Below are positions 1 to 7,560 of a stretch of 64,000 nt of DNA, in pieces. A model generated the notes under the pieces. It was not told where the DNA came from. It saw only the letters and a program-made list of their open reading frames with translations, and made no database searches. Position 1 is the stretch's first letter, and every line of letters starts with the position of its first letter. Where the stretch lies: the NCBI RefSeq assembly GCF_001294625.1, contig NZ_CP012677.1:3348001-3412000 (forward strand). Direction: 5' to 3'. This DNA is from Arthrobacter alpinus. GTDB taxonomy: Bacteria; Actinomycetota; Actinomycetes; Actinomycetales; Micrococcaceae. Both the position numbers and the translations under genes were made by a program.

Positions 1-46
1 CCCTCGCCTGCACCTCGCGCAGTGCCCTCAACTGACCGATTTCCAT
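1..46 (-). CDS. LysR-family transcriptional regulator, N-terminal 15 codons only (cut by window edge)
   Basis: An ATG at 46 on the minus strand opens a frame running off the window: MEIGQLRALREVQAR. This is the usual beginning of a LysR-type DNA-binding helix-turn-helix domain. The gene is divergent from the EamA exporter that starts 73 bases away, a common regulator/target arrangement, so it may control that exporter. Only 15 codons are visible, so the family call rests on the N-terminal motif and the context. Confidence 0.55.
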   Translation of the reverse strand, partial: MEIGQLRALREVQAR

Positions 47-118
47 AAGTTCAAACTAATGCATCACGTACATAAATAACAGCTAGTAATAACGGGATCC
101 GGCCATCATCATTGAACT

Positions 119-1084
119 GTGACTAATTTGCGAACCCGCTTCGGCGTTGACATCGCCCTGCTTGCCGTTGCCGTGGTGTGGGGCGGCAGCTATTTGGTGG
201 CGAAAGAGCTCACCACCACCGCGTCGGTGCCGGCCGTGCTGGGATGGCGGTTCCTGGTGGCATCGTTGGCGCTATCGGTGCTGTGGGCCTGGCGGGTTCG
301 CCGGTTCCCGGGGCGGGCTGAACTGATGGTCGGTGTGGTGCTGGGGCTTACGCAGGCCGCCGTGTTGTTCTTGGAGACCTTTGGTGTGGCATTGACAAGT
401 GCCAGCAATGCCGGGCTGCTCATCGCCTTGACCGTCATCTTCACGCCATTGCTGGACGCCGTAGCGGCCCGGCGCTGGCTGCCGCGCAGCTTCTTTGTGG
501 CCGCCGCGGTGTGTGTTGTGGGTGTGGCACTACTGGTTTCCGGCGACGGATTCCGGGCACCCAACGCCGGGGACCTGCTTATGCTCGCCGCCGCGGGCGT
601 CCGCTCCGGCCACGTGACCCTGCTGGGATCGTTGACGCGAAACAAACCCTTCAGTTCCATCACCGTGACGCTCATCCAGTCCGCGTTGTGCGCCGTATGG
701 GGAATCGCGGCCGACCCGCTGGGGATGGTCCGTGCCGCGGGCGCGTTTGGCCCGTCCGGCTGGCTGGGCGTACTCTACCTGGGGCTGGCTGCCAGCGTGT
801 TCGCGTTCCTGGTTCAGCTGTGGGCCGTACGGCGCACCTCGGCCTCCCGCGCCAGCCTGCTCATGGGGACCGAACCTGTGTGGGCCGTTATGGTCGGGGT
901 GTTCTTTGCCGGCGAGGTGCTTGGTTGGCTTGGCGCCCTGGGCGCCCTGCTGATTGTGGCGGGCTGCTACGCCGGGCAGCGGATCGAGGCGAGGTTCCGG
1001 GCACGGTTGGCACCTGACCCCGTCCCGCAACCTGGCCCCGCGCCCGTGCACGAGCCCGGCGTCGAGCCCGTGCACGCGCCCTAG
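119..1084 (+). CDS. EamA/DMT-superfamily membrane transporter
   Basis: A 321-residue very hydrophobic protein with about ten predicted membrane segments in two repeated halves, as in drug/metabolite exporters (EamA domain, usually 280-320 residues). The motif AVVWGGSYLVAKE near the N-terminus and the second-half stretch with LLMGTEPVWAVMVGVFFAGE are typical of the two EamA repeats. The C-terminal 30 residues are proline-rich and presumably cytoplasmic. The start is GTG with a weak ribosome site. The substrate cannot be told from sequence. It is divergent from a LysR regulator, which suggests LysR control. Confidence 0.85.
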   Translation: MTNLRTRFGVDIALLAVAVVWGGSYLVAKELTTTASVPAVLGWRFLVASLALSVLWAWRVRRFPGRAELMVGVVLGLTQAAVLFLETFGVALTSASNAGLLIALTVIFTPLLDAVAARRWLPRSFFVAAAVCVVGVALLVSGDGFRAPNAGDLLMLAAAGVRSGHVTLLGSLTRNKPFSSITVTLIQSALCAVWGIAADPLGMVRAAGAFGPSGWLGVLYLGLAASVFAFLVQLWAVRRTSASRASLLMGTEPVWAVMVGVFFAGEVLGWLGALGALLIVAGCYAGQRIEARFRARLAPDPVPQPGPAPVHEPGVEPVHAP

Positions 1085-1096
1085 ATTTGCCGCGCC

Positions 1097-3478
1097 CTAG
1101 TAGCTGTCGCCGCCTCCGCCGTCGTTGGCCATGTTGGCGAAACGTGAATAGTGGCCCTGGAATCCGACCGTAATGGTCTTGGTGGGACCGTTACGGTGCT
1201 TGGCCACAATCACGTCAGCCTCACCGGCACGGGCCGACTCCTTGTCGTACATGTCCTCGCGGTGGAGCAAGATGACCATGTCGGCGTCCTGCTCGATCGA
1301 TCCGGATTCACGCAGGTCGGAGACCATCGGCTTCTTGTCTGTGCGCTGCTCGGATCCACGGTTCAGCTGTGACAAGGCCACCACAGGAACCTGCAACTCC
1401 TTGGCCAAGAGTTTCAGGGCACGGGAGAATTCGGAAACTTCCTGCTGTCGCGACTCCACCTTCTTGCCGGAGGACATCAGCTGCAAGTAGTCAAGGATGA
1501 CAAGTTTGAGGTTGTGCTGCTGCTTCAGGCGCCGGCACTTGGCACGGATCTCCATCAAGGACATGTTGGGGGAATCATCAATGAACAGCGGGGCGTCATT
1601 CATCTTGCCCATGGTGGTGGCGATTTTTGACCATTGGTCGTCCTTGACAGTTCCCTTGCGGAGGTCCTGCAAGCTGATAGTGGCCTCGGCGGAGAGCAGG
1701 CGCATGGCCAGCTCGTTCCGGCCCATTTCCAGGGAAAAGACAACGGTTGCCATATTGTGTGTGATGGCGGCGGATCTGGCCCAGTCAAGTGCGAACGTTG
1801 AATTATGCGTAGGAATGAAAGAGCGTCCAGCCAGATACAGATGGCTGCTGTGGGCGATTTGGATGCACCTCACCGGCACAGAGTCAACAGCGCGTACCGA
1901 TTTGATGAAGCGCTGGTTACGCTTGGGCGTGGCCCGAGCGTCCGGTTCCTTGTGCAACAGTTGCTTACGGGTCAGCCCAAAGACAACATCGTTGGTAGCG
2001 AATGTGATCGTGTAACAGGTCGAGGACTGCTCAGTGTGCCCGTTAACCCGCTTTTGAGACCATCCGGTCCGGTAACCGAGGCTATGGATGAGTTCCCGTG
2101 CGCCCTGGGCCAATGCCAGGCTCGTGACAGCAAACTGGACACAGCCGCTTGAGGTGACCGTGCCTTTGGTGTCCAGCAGGCCAGCCAGAACGTCCCGCCT
2201 CTGGGCAACACTTGCCCGGAGGTAAGCATCAGGAATGTGCTTGTTGCCCAGGAGTGAGTTGGAGCGCAGAACTGCTTGGAGCGAGCCATGATCCGTATCG
2301 TTCAGTTGGTAACCCTCAGCGGAGATGCGCATGAAGACTTCGTCATCGGCATTCCTCACCCGTGCCGAAGCGGACGCGCCGTCACTGAGCCAGGCCCCGA
2401 GCATGTAGGGCCCAATGGGCAGGTCGGCCACAGGGAGATCCAACGCGGCCGCATTCCGGACGGAATGGTTTAGCCGGTCGTCCTGTGTGTTGCACCGCAG
2501 GGTATCGGCGATTTGGGCGGTGGTTCGCACCTCCGCCATGATTTGTGGGTGGTCACCAGCTTGCGCCGACTTCTGAGATGACCGGGTGTCAGTGAGCCAC
2601 TGGTGCTCGGCGTCGGCAATCAGAATGCTGCCGTCATCAAAAGTCACCTCAAAACAGGGCCTCTCGAGCATGACCTCGGTGGCGGCAACCACTGTGGTGG
2701 GTGTGCCGTCGGCGGCCAGGACGGCGTCGCCAACGTTTACCTCCCCCATGGTCGTCCAACCAGTAGGGGTAGGGAGCGCCGTGTCAAGGGCGAGCGCCTT
2801 GCCAACGGCCGGCCTGGCGGCGATGACAATCATCTGGCCGGGGTGCAAACCGTTGGTCAGCTCATCAAATTCGTAGAATCCTGTGGGCACCCCCGTCATG
2901 CCTTCGCCCTTGTGGCCGGATGCCTCGATTTCATCCACGGTGGACTCCATGACGTCCTTGAGGATGACATAGTCCTCGGTGGTCCGGCGCTCGGCGACAG
3001 CAAAAATCTCAGCCTGGGCGGCGTTGACGACGTCCTCAACCTCACCGTCCTGGGCGTACCCCATCTGGACGATCTTGGTGCCGGCCGTGACCAGTCGGCG
3101 CAATACGGCACGTTCGGCCACGATCTCGGCGTAGAACCCGGCGTTGGCCGCCGTGGGAACTGACTGTATGAGTTGGTGAAGGTAGGCCGCCCCGCCAACC
3201 TTGGCGATTTCACCGCGCTTGGTCAGTTCATCGGCCACCGTGACGGCGTCGGCTGGTTCGCCACGGCCGTATAGGTCCAAGATGGCCTCGTAGACGCTTT
3301 CATGGGACGGACGGTAGAAGTCGTTTCCGCGCAAGACTTCCACCACGTCGGCAATGGCGTCTTTGGAGAGCATCATGCCGCCCAAGACGCTTTGCTCGGC
3401 TACAAGGTCCTGCGGGGGTGTCCGGGCAAAGTCCGGCTCCCTGGAGGATCCAGACTTGTCCATTGCTGGAGCACTCAT
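1097..3478 (-). CDS. dnaB: Replicative DNA helicase DnaB with an in-frame intein
   Basis: Precursor of 793 residues; removing the 332-residue intein leaves a 461-residue DnaB, the normal size. The N-terminal DnaB domain (PQDLVAEQSVLGGMM, near residue 22) is followed by the RecA-like ATPase. The Walker A site IAARPAVGK / STFALDW is split exactly between Lys and Ser by the intein. The Walker B region (LVILDYLQLM) and the loop SQLNRGSEQR lie after it. The ATG at 3478 is preferred because AAGAAGG sits about 10 bases upstream; a longer frame to 3592 has no such site. It unwinds DNA at the replication fork and, if the intein were not spliced, would have no P-loop. The upstream region has DnaA boxes. 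DciA, the likely helicase loader, is encoded at 57109. Confidence 0.97.
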   Translation of the reverse strand: MSAPAMDKSGSSREPDFARTPPQDLVAEQSVLGGMMLSKDAIADVVEVLRGNDFYRPSHESVYEAILDLYGRGEPADAVTVADELTKRGEIAKVGGAAYLHQLIQSVPTAANAGFYAEIVAERAVLRRLVTAGTKIVQMGYAQDGEVEDVVNAAQAEIFAVAERRTTEDYVILKDVMESTVDEIEASGHKGEGMTGVPTGFYEFDELTNGLHPGQMIVIAARPAVGKALALDTALPTPTGWTTMGEVNVGDAVLAADGTPTTVVAATEVMLERPCFEVTFDDGSILIADAEHQWLTDTRSSQKSAQAGDHPQIMAEVRTTAQIADTLRCNTQDDRLNHSVRNAAALDLPVADLPIGPYMLGAWLSDGASASARVRNADDEVFMRISAEGYQLNDTDHGSLQAVLRSNSLLGNKHIPDAYLRASVAQRRDVLAGLLDTKGTVTSSGCVQFAVTSLALAQGARELIHSLGYRTGWSQKRVNGHTEQSSTCYTITFATNDVVFGLTRKQLLHKEPDARATPKRNQRFIKSVRAVDSVPVRCIQIAHSSHLYLAGRSFIPTHNSTFALDWARSAAITHNMATVVFSLEMGRNELAMRLLSAEATISLQDLRKGTVKDDQWSKIATTMGKMNDAPLFIDDSPNMSLMEIRAKCRRLKQQHNLKLVILDYLQLMSSGKKVESRQQEVSEFSRALKLLAKELQVPVVALSQLNRGSEQRTDKKPMVSDLRESGSIEQDADMVILLHREDMYDKESARAGEADVIVAKHRNGPTKTITVGFQGHYSRFANMANDGGGGDSY
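1802..2797 (-). mobile_element. Class 3 intein inserted in the DnaB Walker A motif
   Basis: The 332-residue insert begins ALALDTALPTPTGW and ends FIPTHN, followed by Ser of the C-extein. Position 1 is Ala, not Cys or Ser, so the ordinary first splicing step is impossible. The class 3 triad is present instead: Trp67 (AEHQWLT, block B), Cys311 (VRCIQI, block F) and Thr330 (PTHN, block G). A LAGLIDADG endonuclease domain lies in the middle: motif one is LGAWLSDG with its Asp, but motif two reads LAGLLDTKG, with Lys replacing the catalytic Asp at intein residue 211 (codon 2165-2167). Splicing therefore looks intact while homing cleavage is probably lost. The residue roles are known from DnaB class 3 inteins; activity here is inference. 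Confidence 0.93.
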
Positions 3479-3620
3479 GTTGTGGTGCCTTCTTTCGCAC
3501 TGCGGCTCTGGCACTCTACGAAACCGTGTCGATTCCGTCAGAGTGCTCCTTCCCTTTCTGGCAGGCGCCACTGACAGTATTGCCGTTCGCAAAGGGGATC
3601 TTTTGCAACGTTAGACGTTC

Positions 3621-3719
3621 TGTGGACAACTGCCAACCCCGCCATCCACACCTCCTGTGGATAACTTGTGCATAAAGCGCCATGGCTTGTGCACAGGATG
3701 GGGACAAGTATGTGGATAA
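3621..3719. promoter_or_regulatory. Cluster of DnaA boxes upstream of dnaB
   Basis: Two perfect boxes TGTGGATAA (complement of TTATCCACA) lie at 3656-3664 and 3711-3719. A third, TGTGGACAA (complement of TTGTCCACA, a form favoured in high-GC actinobacteria), lies at 3621-3629. All face the same way, 140-240 bases before the dnaB start codon. This would allow DnaA to regulate dnaB or to be titrated here; that role is inference. Confidence 0.65.
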
Positions 3720-3957
3720 GCCTTGATATTCGTCACTATCAGGCCCCTGACCTGCACAAACACTGTCAACGCCCTGTGGAGAAAAACTAATTCAGAGCGC
3801 GTCGCGGCCCTCCACCCGCCCATTGACATCCCCCATAATCGGCTATAGGCGTGTCGATATCCACAGACTTATGCCCGCCTGTGAATGATGCGCCTCCCGT
3901 GCAGGCCGCTGAACTGCGCATATGCATCCACCGGCATGTTCGGCGCCGGCAACCAAC

Positions 3958-3985
3958 CGCCATTCTGGTGCGCACCAGAATGGCG
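3958..3985. repeat. 28-bp perfect palindrome without spacer
   Basis: CGCCATTCTGGTGC is followed immediately by its exact reverse complement GCACCAGAATGGCG. No T-tract follows on either strand, so it is more like a protein-binding site or a cruciform-forming element than a terminator. No regulator is adjacent. Confidence 0.7.
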
Positions 3986-4180
3986 TCTTGACATGGGGAC
4001 AGCAGTGCATGCCCACAAAACATCGCCGAGCAACGTAGATGTCCACGATTTTTAGGCGACGCTTAACGCCAGCGATTTGTGCAGCGCGAGCTGATCCGTG
4101 TGGGCCACAAGCACCTGACCACCACGGATGCGCAGTCCACGCAAGCAGTCCCCGCAATCTGGCAAAAGCTAGTTAAAGCC

Positions 4181-4218
4181 GAGAGGCCCGGCCCCCGTAA
4201 ACGGGAACCGGGCTTCTC
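4181..4218 (-). terminator. Terminator-like hairpin after rplI
   Basis: On the minus strand GAGAAGCCCGGTTCCC, a six-base loop and GGGGGCCGGGCCTCTC form a 16-bp stem with one mismatch and two G-U pairs. The U-containing stretches after it are weak. It begins 17 bases past the rplI stop and ends the ribosomal-protein operon. Confidence 0.65.
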
Positions 4219-4235
4219 GTGAAGCGGTTTACAGG

Positions 4236-4688
4236 CTACTTGCCTGCAACCACGTTCAAGGTGACAACAGCGGTGACGTCTTCGTACAGACGCACGTTTG
4301 CCTTGAACGTGCCAACCGACTTGATGTGGGTGGGCAGTTCAATCTTGCGCTTGTCGATGTTGCCGAGACCGGCAGCAGCAACAGCCTTTGCAACATCGTC
4401 AGTCTTGACGGTGCCGAAGAGGCGTCCGGTCTCGCCGGCCTTGACGGTCAGCTTGACCGGCTTGGCGGAGAGAGCAGCAGCCTGGGCCTGAGCAGCTTCG
4501 ATGGAAGCGTGCTCGTGGGCGGCGCGGGCAGCCTTGATCAACTCAACCTGCTTCTCGCCACCCTTGGACCAGGTGAGGGCGAAACCGCGCGGCAGAAGAT
4601 AGTTACGTGCGTAACCGTTCTTCACCTCGACGATGTCACCTGAGGTACCGAGACCGGTAACTTCGTGGGTCAAAATGAGCTTTGCCAT
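4236..4688 (-). CDS. rplI: 50S ribosomal protein L9
   Basis: 150 residues, the usual length. The N-terminal rRNA-binding domain has the signature [20 protein letters not shown] near residues 18-37, followed by a charged helix rich in Ala and His and the C-terminal domain with [15 protein letters not shown]. The ATG at 4688 has AAGGGAGA upstream. It is the last gene of the rpsF-ssb-rpsR-rplI operon and lies 15 bases after rpsR. Confidence 0.98.
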   Translation of the reverse strand: MAKLILTHEVTGLGTSGDIVEVKNGYARNYLLPRGFALTWSKGGEKQVELIKAARAAHEHASIEAAQAQAAALSAKPVKLTVKAGETGRLFGTVKTDDVAKAVAAAGLGNIDKRKIELPTHIKSVGTFKANVRLYEDVTAVVTLNVVAGK

Positions 4689-4703
4689 GTTTATTTATCT
4701 CCC

Positions 4704-4943
4704 TTAACCGCGGCCAGCGCCGGAGTAGGGCAGCAATGCAACTTCGCGGGCATTCTTGATTGCCTGGGCGATTTTGCGCTGCTCCTGAACCGTGACACCC
4801 GTGACACGACGTGCACGGATTTTTCCACGGTCAGAGATGAATTTGCGCAGCAATGCTACGTCCTTGTAGTCGATGACGGTGATGTCAGCGGCCTTCAAGG
4901 GATTGGACTTTGGTTTGGGCTTACGGAGTTCAGCCTTAGCCAT
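4704..4943 (-). CDS. rpsR: 30S ribosomal protein S18
   Basis: 79 residues with the S18 core [20 protein letters not shown] and the C-terminal [20 protein letters not shown]. It binds S6 in the 30S platform, and rpsF (S6) is the first gene of this operon. AGGAG lies about 7 bases before the ATG. No CXXC zinc motif is seen, so this is the zinc-free form. Confidence 0.98.
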   Translation of the reverse strand: MAKAELRKPKPKSNPLKAADITVIDYKDVALLRKFISDRGKIRARRVTGVTVQEQRKIAQAIKNAREVALLPYSGAGRG

Positions 4944-5037
4944 CGTGGAGCTCCTTAGTATTCGTGGAGCCCGTGGATATTAATCCGCGGGATGGTGTGC
5001 GTGCGGCGGTTGCCGCACAGTTTTTTGTAGAGAGCTT

Positions 5038-5643
5038 TTAGAAGGGAGGCTCGGAGTTATCCGGGCCCGCACCCCAACCGGATGATCCGCCACCGGGCGT
5101 GGCCCAGGGATCGGATGCCGGGGCAGCTTGCTGCTGCTGGCCACCATTGCCGCCGAAGTTTCCTCCGCCGGAACTGGAGCCAAAGCCGCCTTGGCCTCCG
5201 CCAGCGTTGCCGCCACCGAAGTTACCGCCCTGGCCGCCGTTGCCGCCACCGAAGTTACCGCCACCCTGACCGCCGGAGCGCTGGGTGCGGTTGACTTTGG
5301 CATTGGCGTAGCGCAGCGAGGGGCCGATCTCGTCGACCTCAAGCTCCATGACGGTGCGCTTTTCGCCTTCTTTGGTGTCGTAGGTCCGCGACTTCAGCCG
5401 GCCCGAAACGATCACGCGGGTACCCTTTGTCAGGGACTCGGCAACGTTCTCGGCCGCTTCACGCCAGATCGACGCGCGGAGGAACAGCGTTTCGCCGTCC
5501 TTCCACTCGTTTGACTGACGGTCTAAGGTCCGCGGAGTCGACGCAATGGTGAAGTTCGCTACTGCTGAACCGCTCGGGGTAAACCGAAGTTCCGGGTCAC
5601 TGGTGAGATTACCAATGACCGTGATAGTGGTTTCGCCTGCCAT
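5038..5643 (-). CDS. ssb: Single-stranded DNA-binding protein
   Basis: 201 residues. The OB-fold spans about residues 1-115 ([20 protein letters not shown], then [20 protein letters not shown]). A glycine/asparagine-rich linker of repeated GGNFGGGN units follows, and the acidic tip DNSEPPF ends the protein, as needed to recruit replication and repair partners. It coats exposed single strands. It lies between rpsF and rpsR, the standard bacterial order, with AGGAG just before the ATG. Confidence 0.98.
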   Translation of the reverse strand: MAGETTITVIGNLTSDPELRFTPSGSAVANFTIASTPRTLDRQSNEWKDGETLFLRASIWREAAENVAESLTKGTRVIVSGRLKSRTYDTKEGEKRTVMELEVDEIGPSLRYANAKVNRTQRSGGQGGGNFGGGNGGQGGNFGGGNAGGGQGGFGSSSGGGNFGGNGGQQQQAAPASDPWATPGGGSSGWGAGPDNSEPPF

Positions 5644-5707
5644 CTGCTCCTGCTTCCTGCTTGGGTGTTTTCCTACGGGAGAAAAAGTAAAAAGAAGTGG
5701 ACCGAAA

Positions 5708-6013
5708 TTACTCGGCTACTACTTTCTGCTCTTCCGGACGGGTGATCTTGGTGCGCAAGATAGTCTCATTGAGGCTCAACTGGCGGTCAAGTTCCTGAGC
5801 GGTAGCAGGAGCAGCAGTGAAGTTCACTACGGCGTAGATACCTTCAGCCTTCTTCTGGATCTCGTACGCCAGACGGCGACGGCCCCAGATGTCAACCTTT
5901 TCGATGGTTCCACCATCGTTGGTGATGACATTAAGGAACTTCTGAAGCGACGACTCTACGGTACGCTCATCGACATCGGGGTCGATGATTACCATCAATT
6001 CGTAAGGACGCAT
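5708..6013 (-). CDS. rpsF: 30S ribosomal protein S6
   Basis: 101 residues beginning [19 protein letters not shown], the usual S6 start, with [19 protein letters not shown] in the middle. The ATG at 6013 is chosen because GGAGG lies about 11 bases upstream; a GTG four codons earlier overlaps that ribosome site. It is the first gene of the operon rpsF-ssb-rpsR-rplI. The protein pairs with S18 in the 30S subunit. Confidence 0.97.
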   Translation of the reverse strand: MRPYELMVIIDPDVDERTVESSLQKFLNVITNDGGTIEKVDIWGRRRLAYEIQKKAEGIYAVVNFTAAPATAQELDRQLSLNETILRTKITRPEEQKVVAE

Positions 6014-6208
6014 ATGTGAACCCACCTCCTCTGGGCTAGGCGGTTACGGTCTTTCCGTAACAGGAGGTTCATTTGCGGTGTCCATGGACTGGCGCAACAC
6101 ACTCAGGGAGTGGTCGCGGTGCCAGCACAGACTTATCTATCTTACAGGACGTACGACGCCGGGCGCTCACCCTGTGCGGAACTCTCACCACACGCGTCGC
6201 TTTCCCTC

Positions 6209-6274
6209 ATACCCGCGGGTTCCCCGCACACCTGTTGCTGGCCAACGGCAGGTGTGCGGGGAACCCGCGGGTAT
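6209..6274. repeat. Long inverted repeat, 26-bp perfect arms, 14-base loop
   Basis: The arm at 6209-6234 (ATACCCGCGGGTTCCCC...) is the exact reverse complement of 6249-6274. It starts 9 bases past the last codon of the decayed dioxygenase frame and lies about 200 bases upstream of rpsF. No clear T-tract follows. It may be a dispersed REP-like element or the old terminator of the dead gene. Confidence 0.75.
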
Positions 6275-6283
6275 GCCGCAACG

Positions 6284-6762
6284 CTAGATGATGACGTTCA
6301 GCGCCGCCTCGTTGCAGGAGGCCTCCGTCATGGCAATTTGGGAGGTGTGCAGGAAGTTCTCGTTCTCCAGGCCCCTGTCGTAGAGGGAATGCTCGCCGTC
6401 TTTCGTGGCATGCCACAGGTATACGGCGGCCCCGGCCAGCGGCATGCAGCCTTTGCTGTTATGAGGCGATGTTTTGTCGGACCACGCCGGAGGCCGCCAA
6501 CACATCAGGGCCGTTGGAGCCTTCGGCGGGGTAGAGTCCGGCCGTTTCCTCCTGTGTGTCGGTGCCATTGGCCGCGCATTCGGCACTGGCCCGGGTGAGT
6601 CCTGTGGTCGCTACCGAGGTTCTCGCCGTAGCACTGGGCGTGGCCGCCGCCGTCGACGGACTGGCCGTGGTGGTGGGGCTGGCGGCGGGTCAACAGCGTG
6701 CCAGGGTCAAATTCAATCCCGCGGTCATGGTCAGGGTGAGGTGTCTTTGTTCTACGGGCCAC
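6284..6762 (-). pseudogene. Decayed secreted intradiol ring-cleavage dioxygenase
   Basis: Three minus-strand pieces in different frames line up with this family. First, near 6690-6760, DHDRGIEFDPGTLLTRR resembles the region before the signal sequence. A second frame then has a Thr/Ser/Ala linker, ECAANGTDTQEETAGLYPAE and NGPDVLAASGVVRQNIAS, ending in TAA. A third frame reads PLAGAAVYLWHATKDGEHSL, ENENFL, then jumps to HTSQIAMTEASCNEA and stops. The conserved WHxxxxGxYS and ExxGPYPA-like elements identify the family. The signal-peptide body, the VPLTLTLT strand and the metal-binding tyrosine/histidine region are missing. At least two frameshifts and several deletions make it non-functional. 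Confidence 0.7.
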
Positions 6763-6899
6763 TTCCCTAGTGCCCCATAAGAGTGGGCTGTGTACCGCCT
6801 GTACGGATTTTAGGGATTGCCCGGTGCCGCCCCCGCAGAGAATGACAGCACCGGGCGCGTCGCAACCACCAAGGATGCAACCGTGGGATGATCACATCC

Positions 6900-7550
6900 A
6901 TGGAAAGCACACGCTCCCGACGAGCCCGGCACCGCCGGCTCCGCATGGTCTCGATGATCGTGGGAGGCGTTCTGGGAGTGGTGTTTGCCGGAGTTCTTGG
7001 TGCCTGGTTCTATGCCCCGGCGGTGGGGTGGAGCGTTGCGGCACTCATCTACAACCTGTCTGTCTGGCGGACCATCGCGCCCATGGACAATATCCGCACG
7101 TCCCGCCACGCTAAGGAAGAGGACCCTGGCCGGAGCACCTCGGACCTGCTGATCCTGTTGGCGGCGTTGGGCTCACTTGCCGCCGTGGTGGTTGTCATGA
7201 TCGGCAGCCAACACGTGAACGGCGTGGGAAAGTTCCTGCTCGCCCTTCTGGCCCTGACATGTACGGCCATGTCGTGGCTGCTTGTCCACACCCTTTTCAC
7301 CCTGCGCTACGCCGAGATCTACTACACCGACGAGGCAGGCGGCATCGACTTCAACCAGGACGAACTCCCCCAGTACACGGACATTGCCTACATGGCCTTC
7401 AGTATCGGCATGACCTACCAGGTCTCCGACACCAACATCACCACGCGGGAGATGCGCTCGGCCGCCCTGCGCCACAGCCTGCTCGCGTTCGTGTTCGGCA
7501 CGGGCATCCTGGCCACCACCATCAACGTGGTGGTGAGTCTGGTCGCCTAG
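6900..7550 (+). CDS. DUF1345 family membrane protein
   Basis: About 216 residues with five or so membrane segments. The conserved DUF1345 parts are visible: a WRTIAPMDN-like loop after the second segment, LHTLFTLRYAE-type sequence (here VHTLFTLRYAEIYY), and YTDIAYMAFSIGMTYQVSDTNI followed by a charged TTREMRSAALRHSLL and a last membrane helix. Function is unknown. GGGATGA about 9 bases upstream favours the ATG at 6900; an ATG at 6888 is in the same frame. It runs tail to tail with the aminopeptidase gene 10 bases away. Confidence 0.85.
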   Translation: MESTRSRRARHRRLRMVSMIVGGVLGVVFAGVLGAWFYAPAVGWSVAALIYNLSVWRTIAPMDNIRTSRHAKEEDPGRSTSDLLILLAALGSLAAVVVVMIGSQHVNGVGKFLLALLALTCTAMSWLLVHTLFTLRYAEIYYTDEAGGIDFNQDELPQYTDIAYMAFSIGMTYQVSDTNITTREMRSAALRHSLLAFVFGTGILATTINVVVSLVA

Positions 7551-7560
7551 CACCAAGGGC

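Larger units (their letters stand above)
3479..4180. other. dnaB-rplI intergenic region, about 700 bases
   Basis: No convincing gene is seen. The half next to dnaB holds DnaA-box-like sites and repeated GTGGA/TCCAC motifs and must contain the dnaB promoter. The half next to rplI has a 28-bp palindrome at 3958-3985. Minus-strand frames around 4030-4170 are open but match nothing I recognise and have no good ribosome site. Confidence 0.5.

Noticed and set aside
3843..4157. Minus-strand ORF of 104 codons between rplI and dnaB
   Set aside because: Cys/Trp/His-rich composition, no ribosome site, and it runs through the 28-bp palindrome; no family recognised.
5082..5342. Repetitive DNA within ssb as a possible tandem-repeat element
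   Set aside because: It encodes the normal glycine-rich linker of SSB and is explained by the protein.
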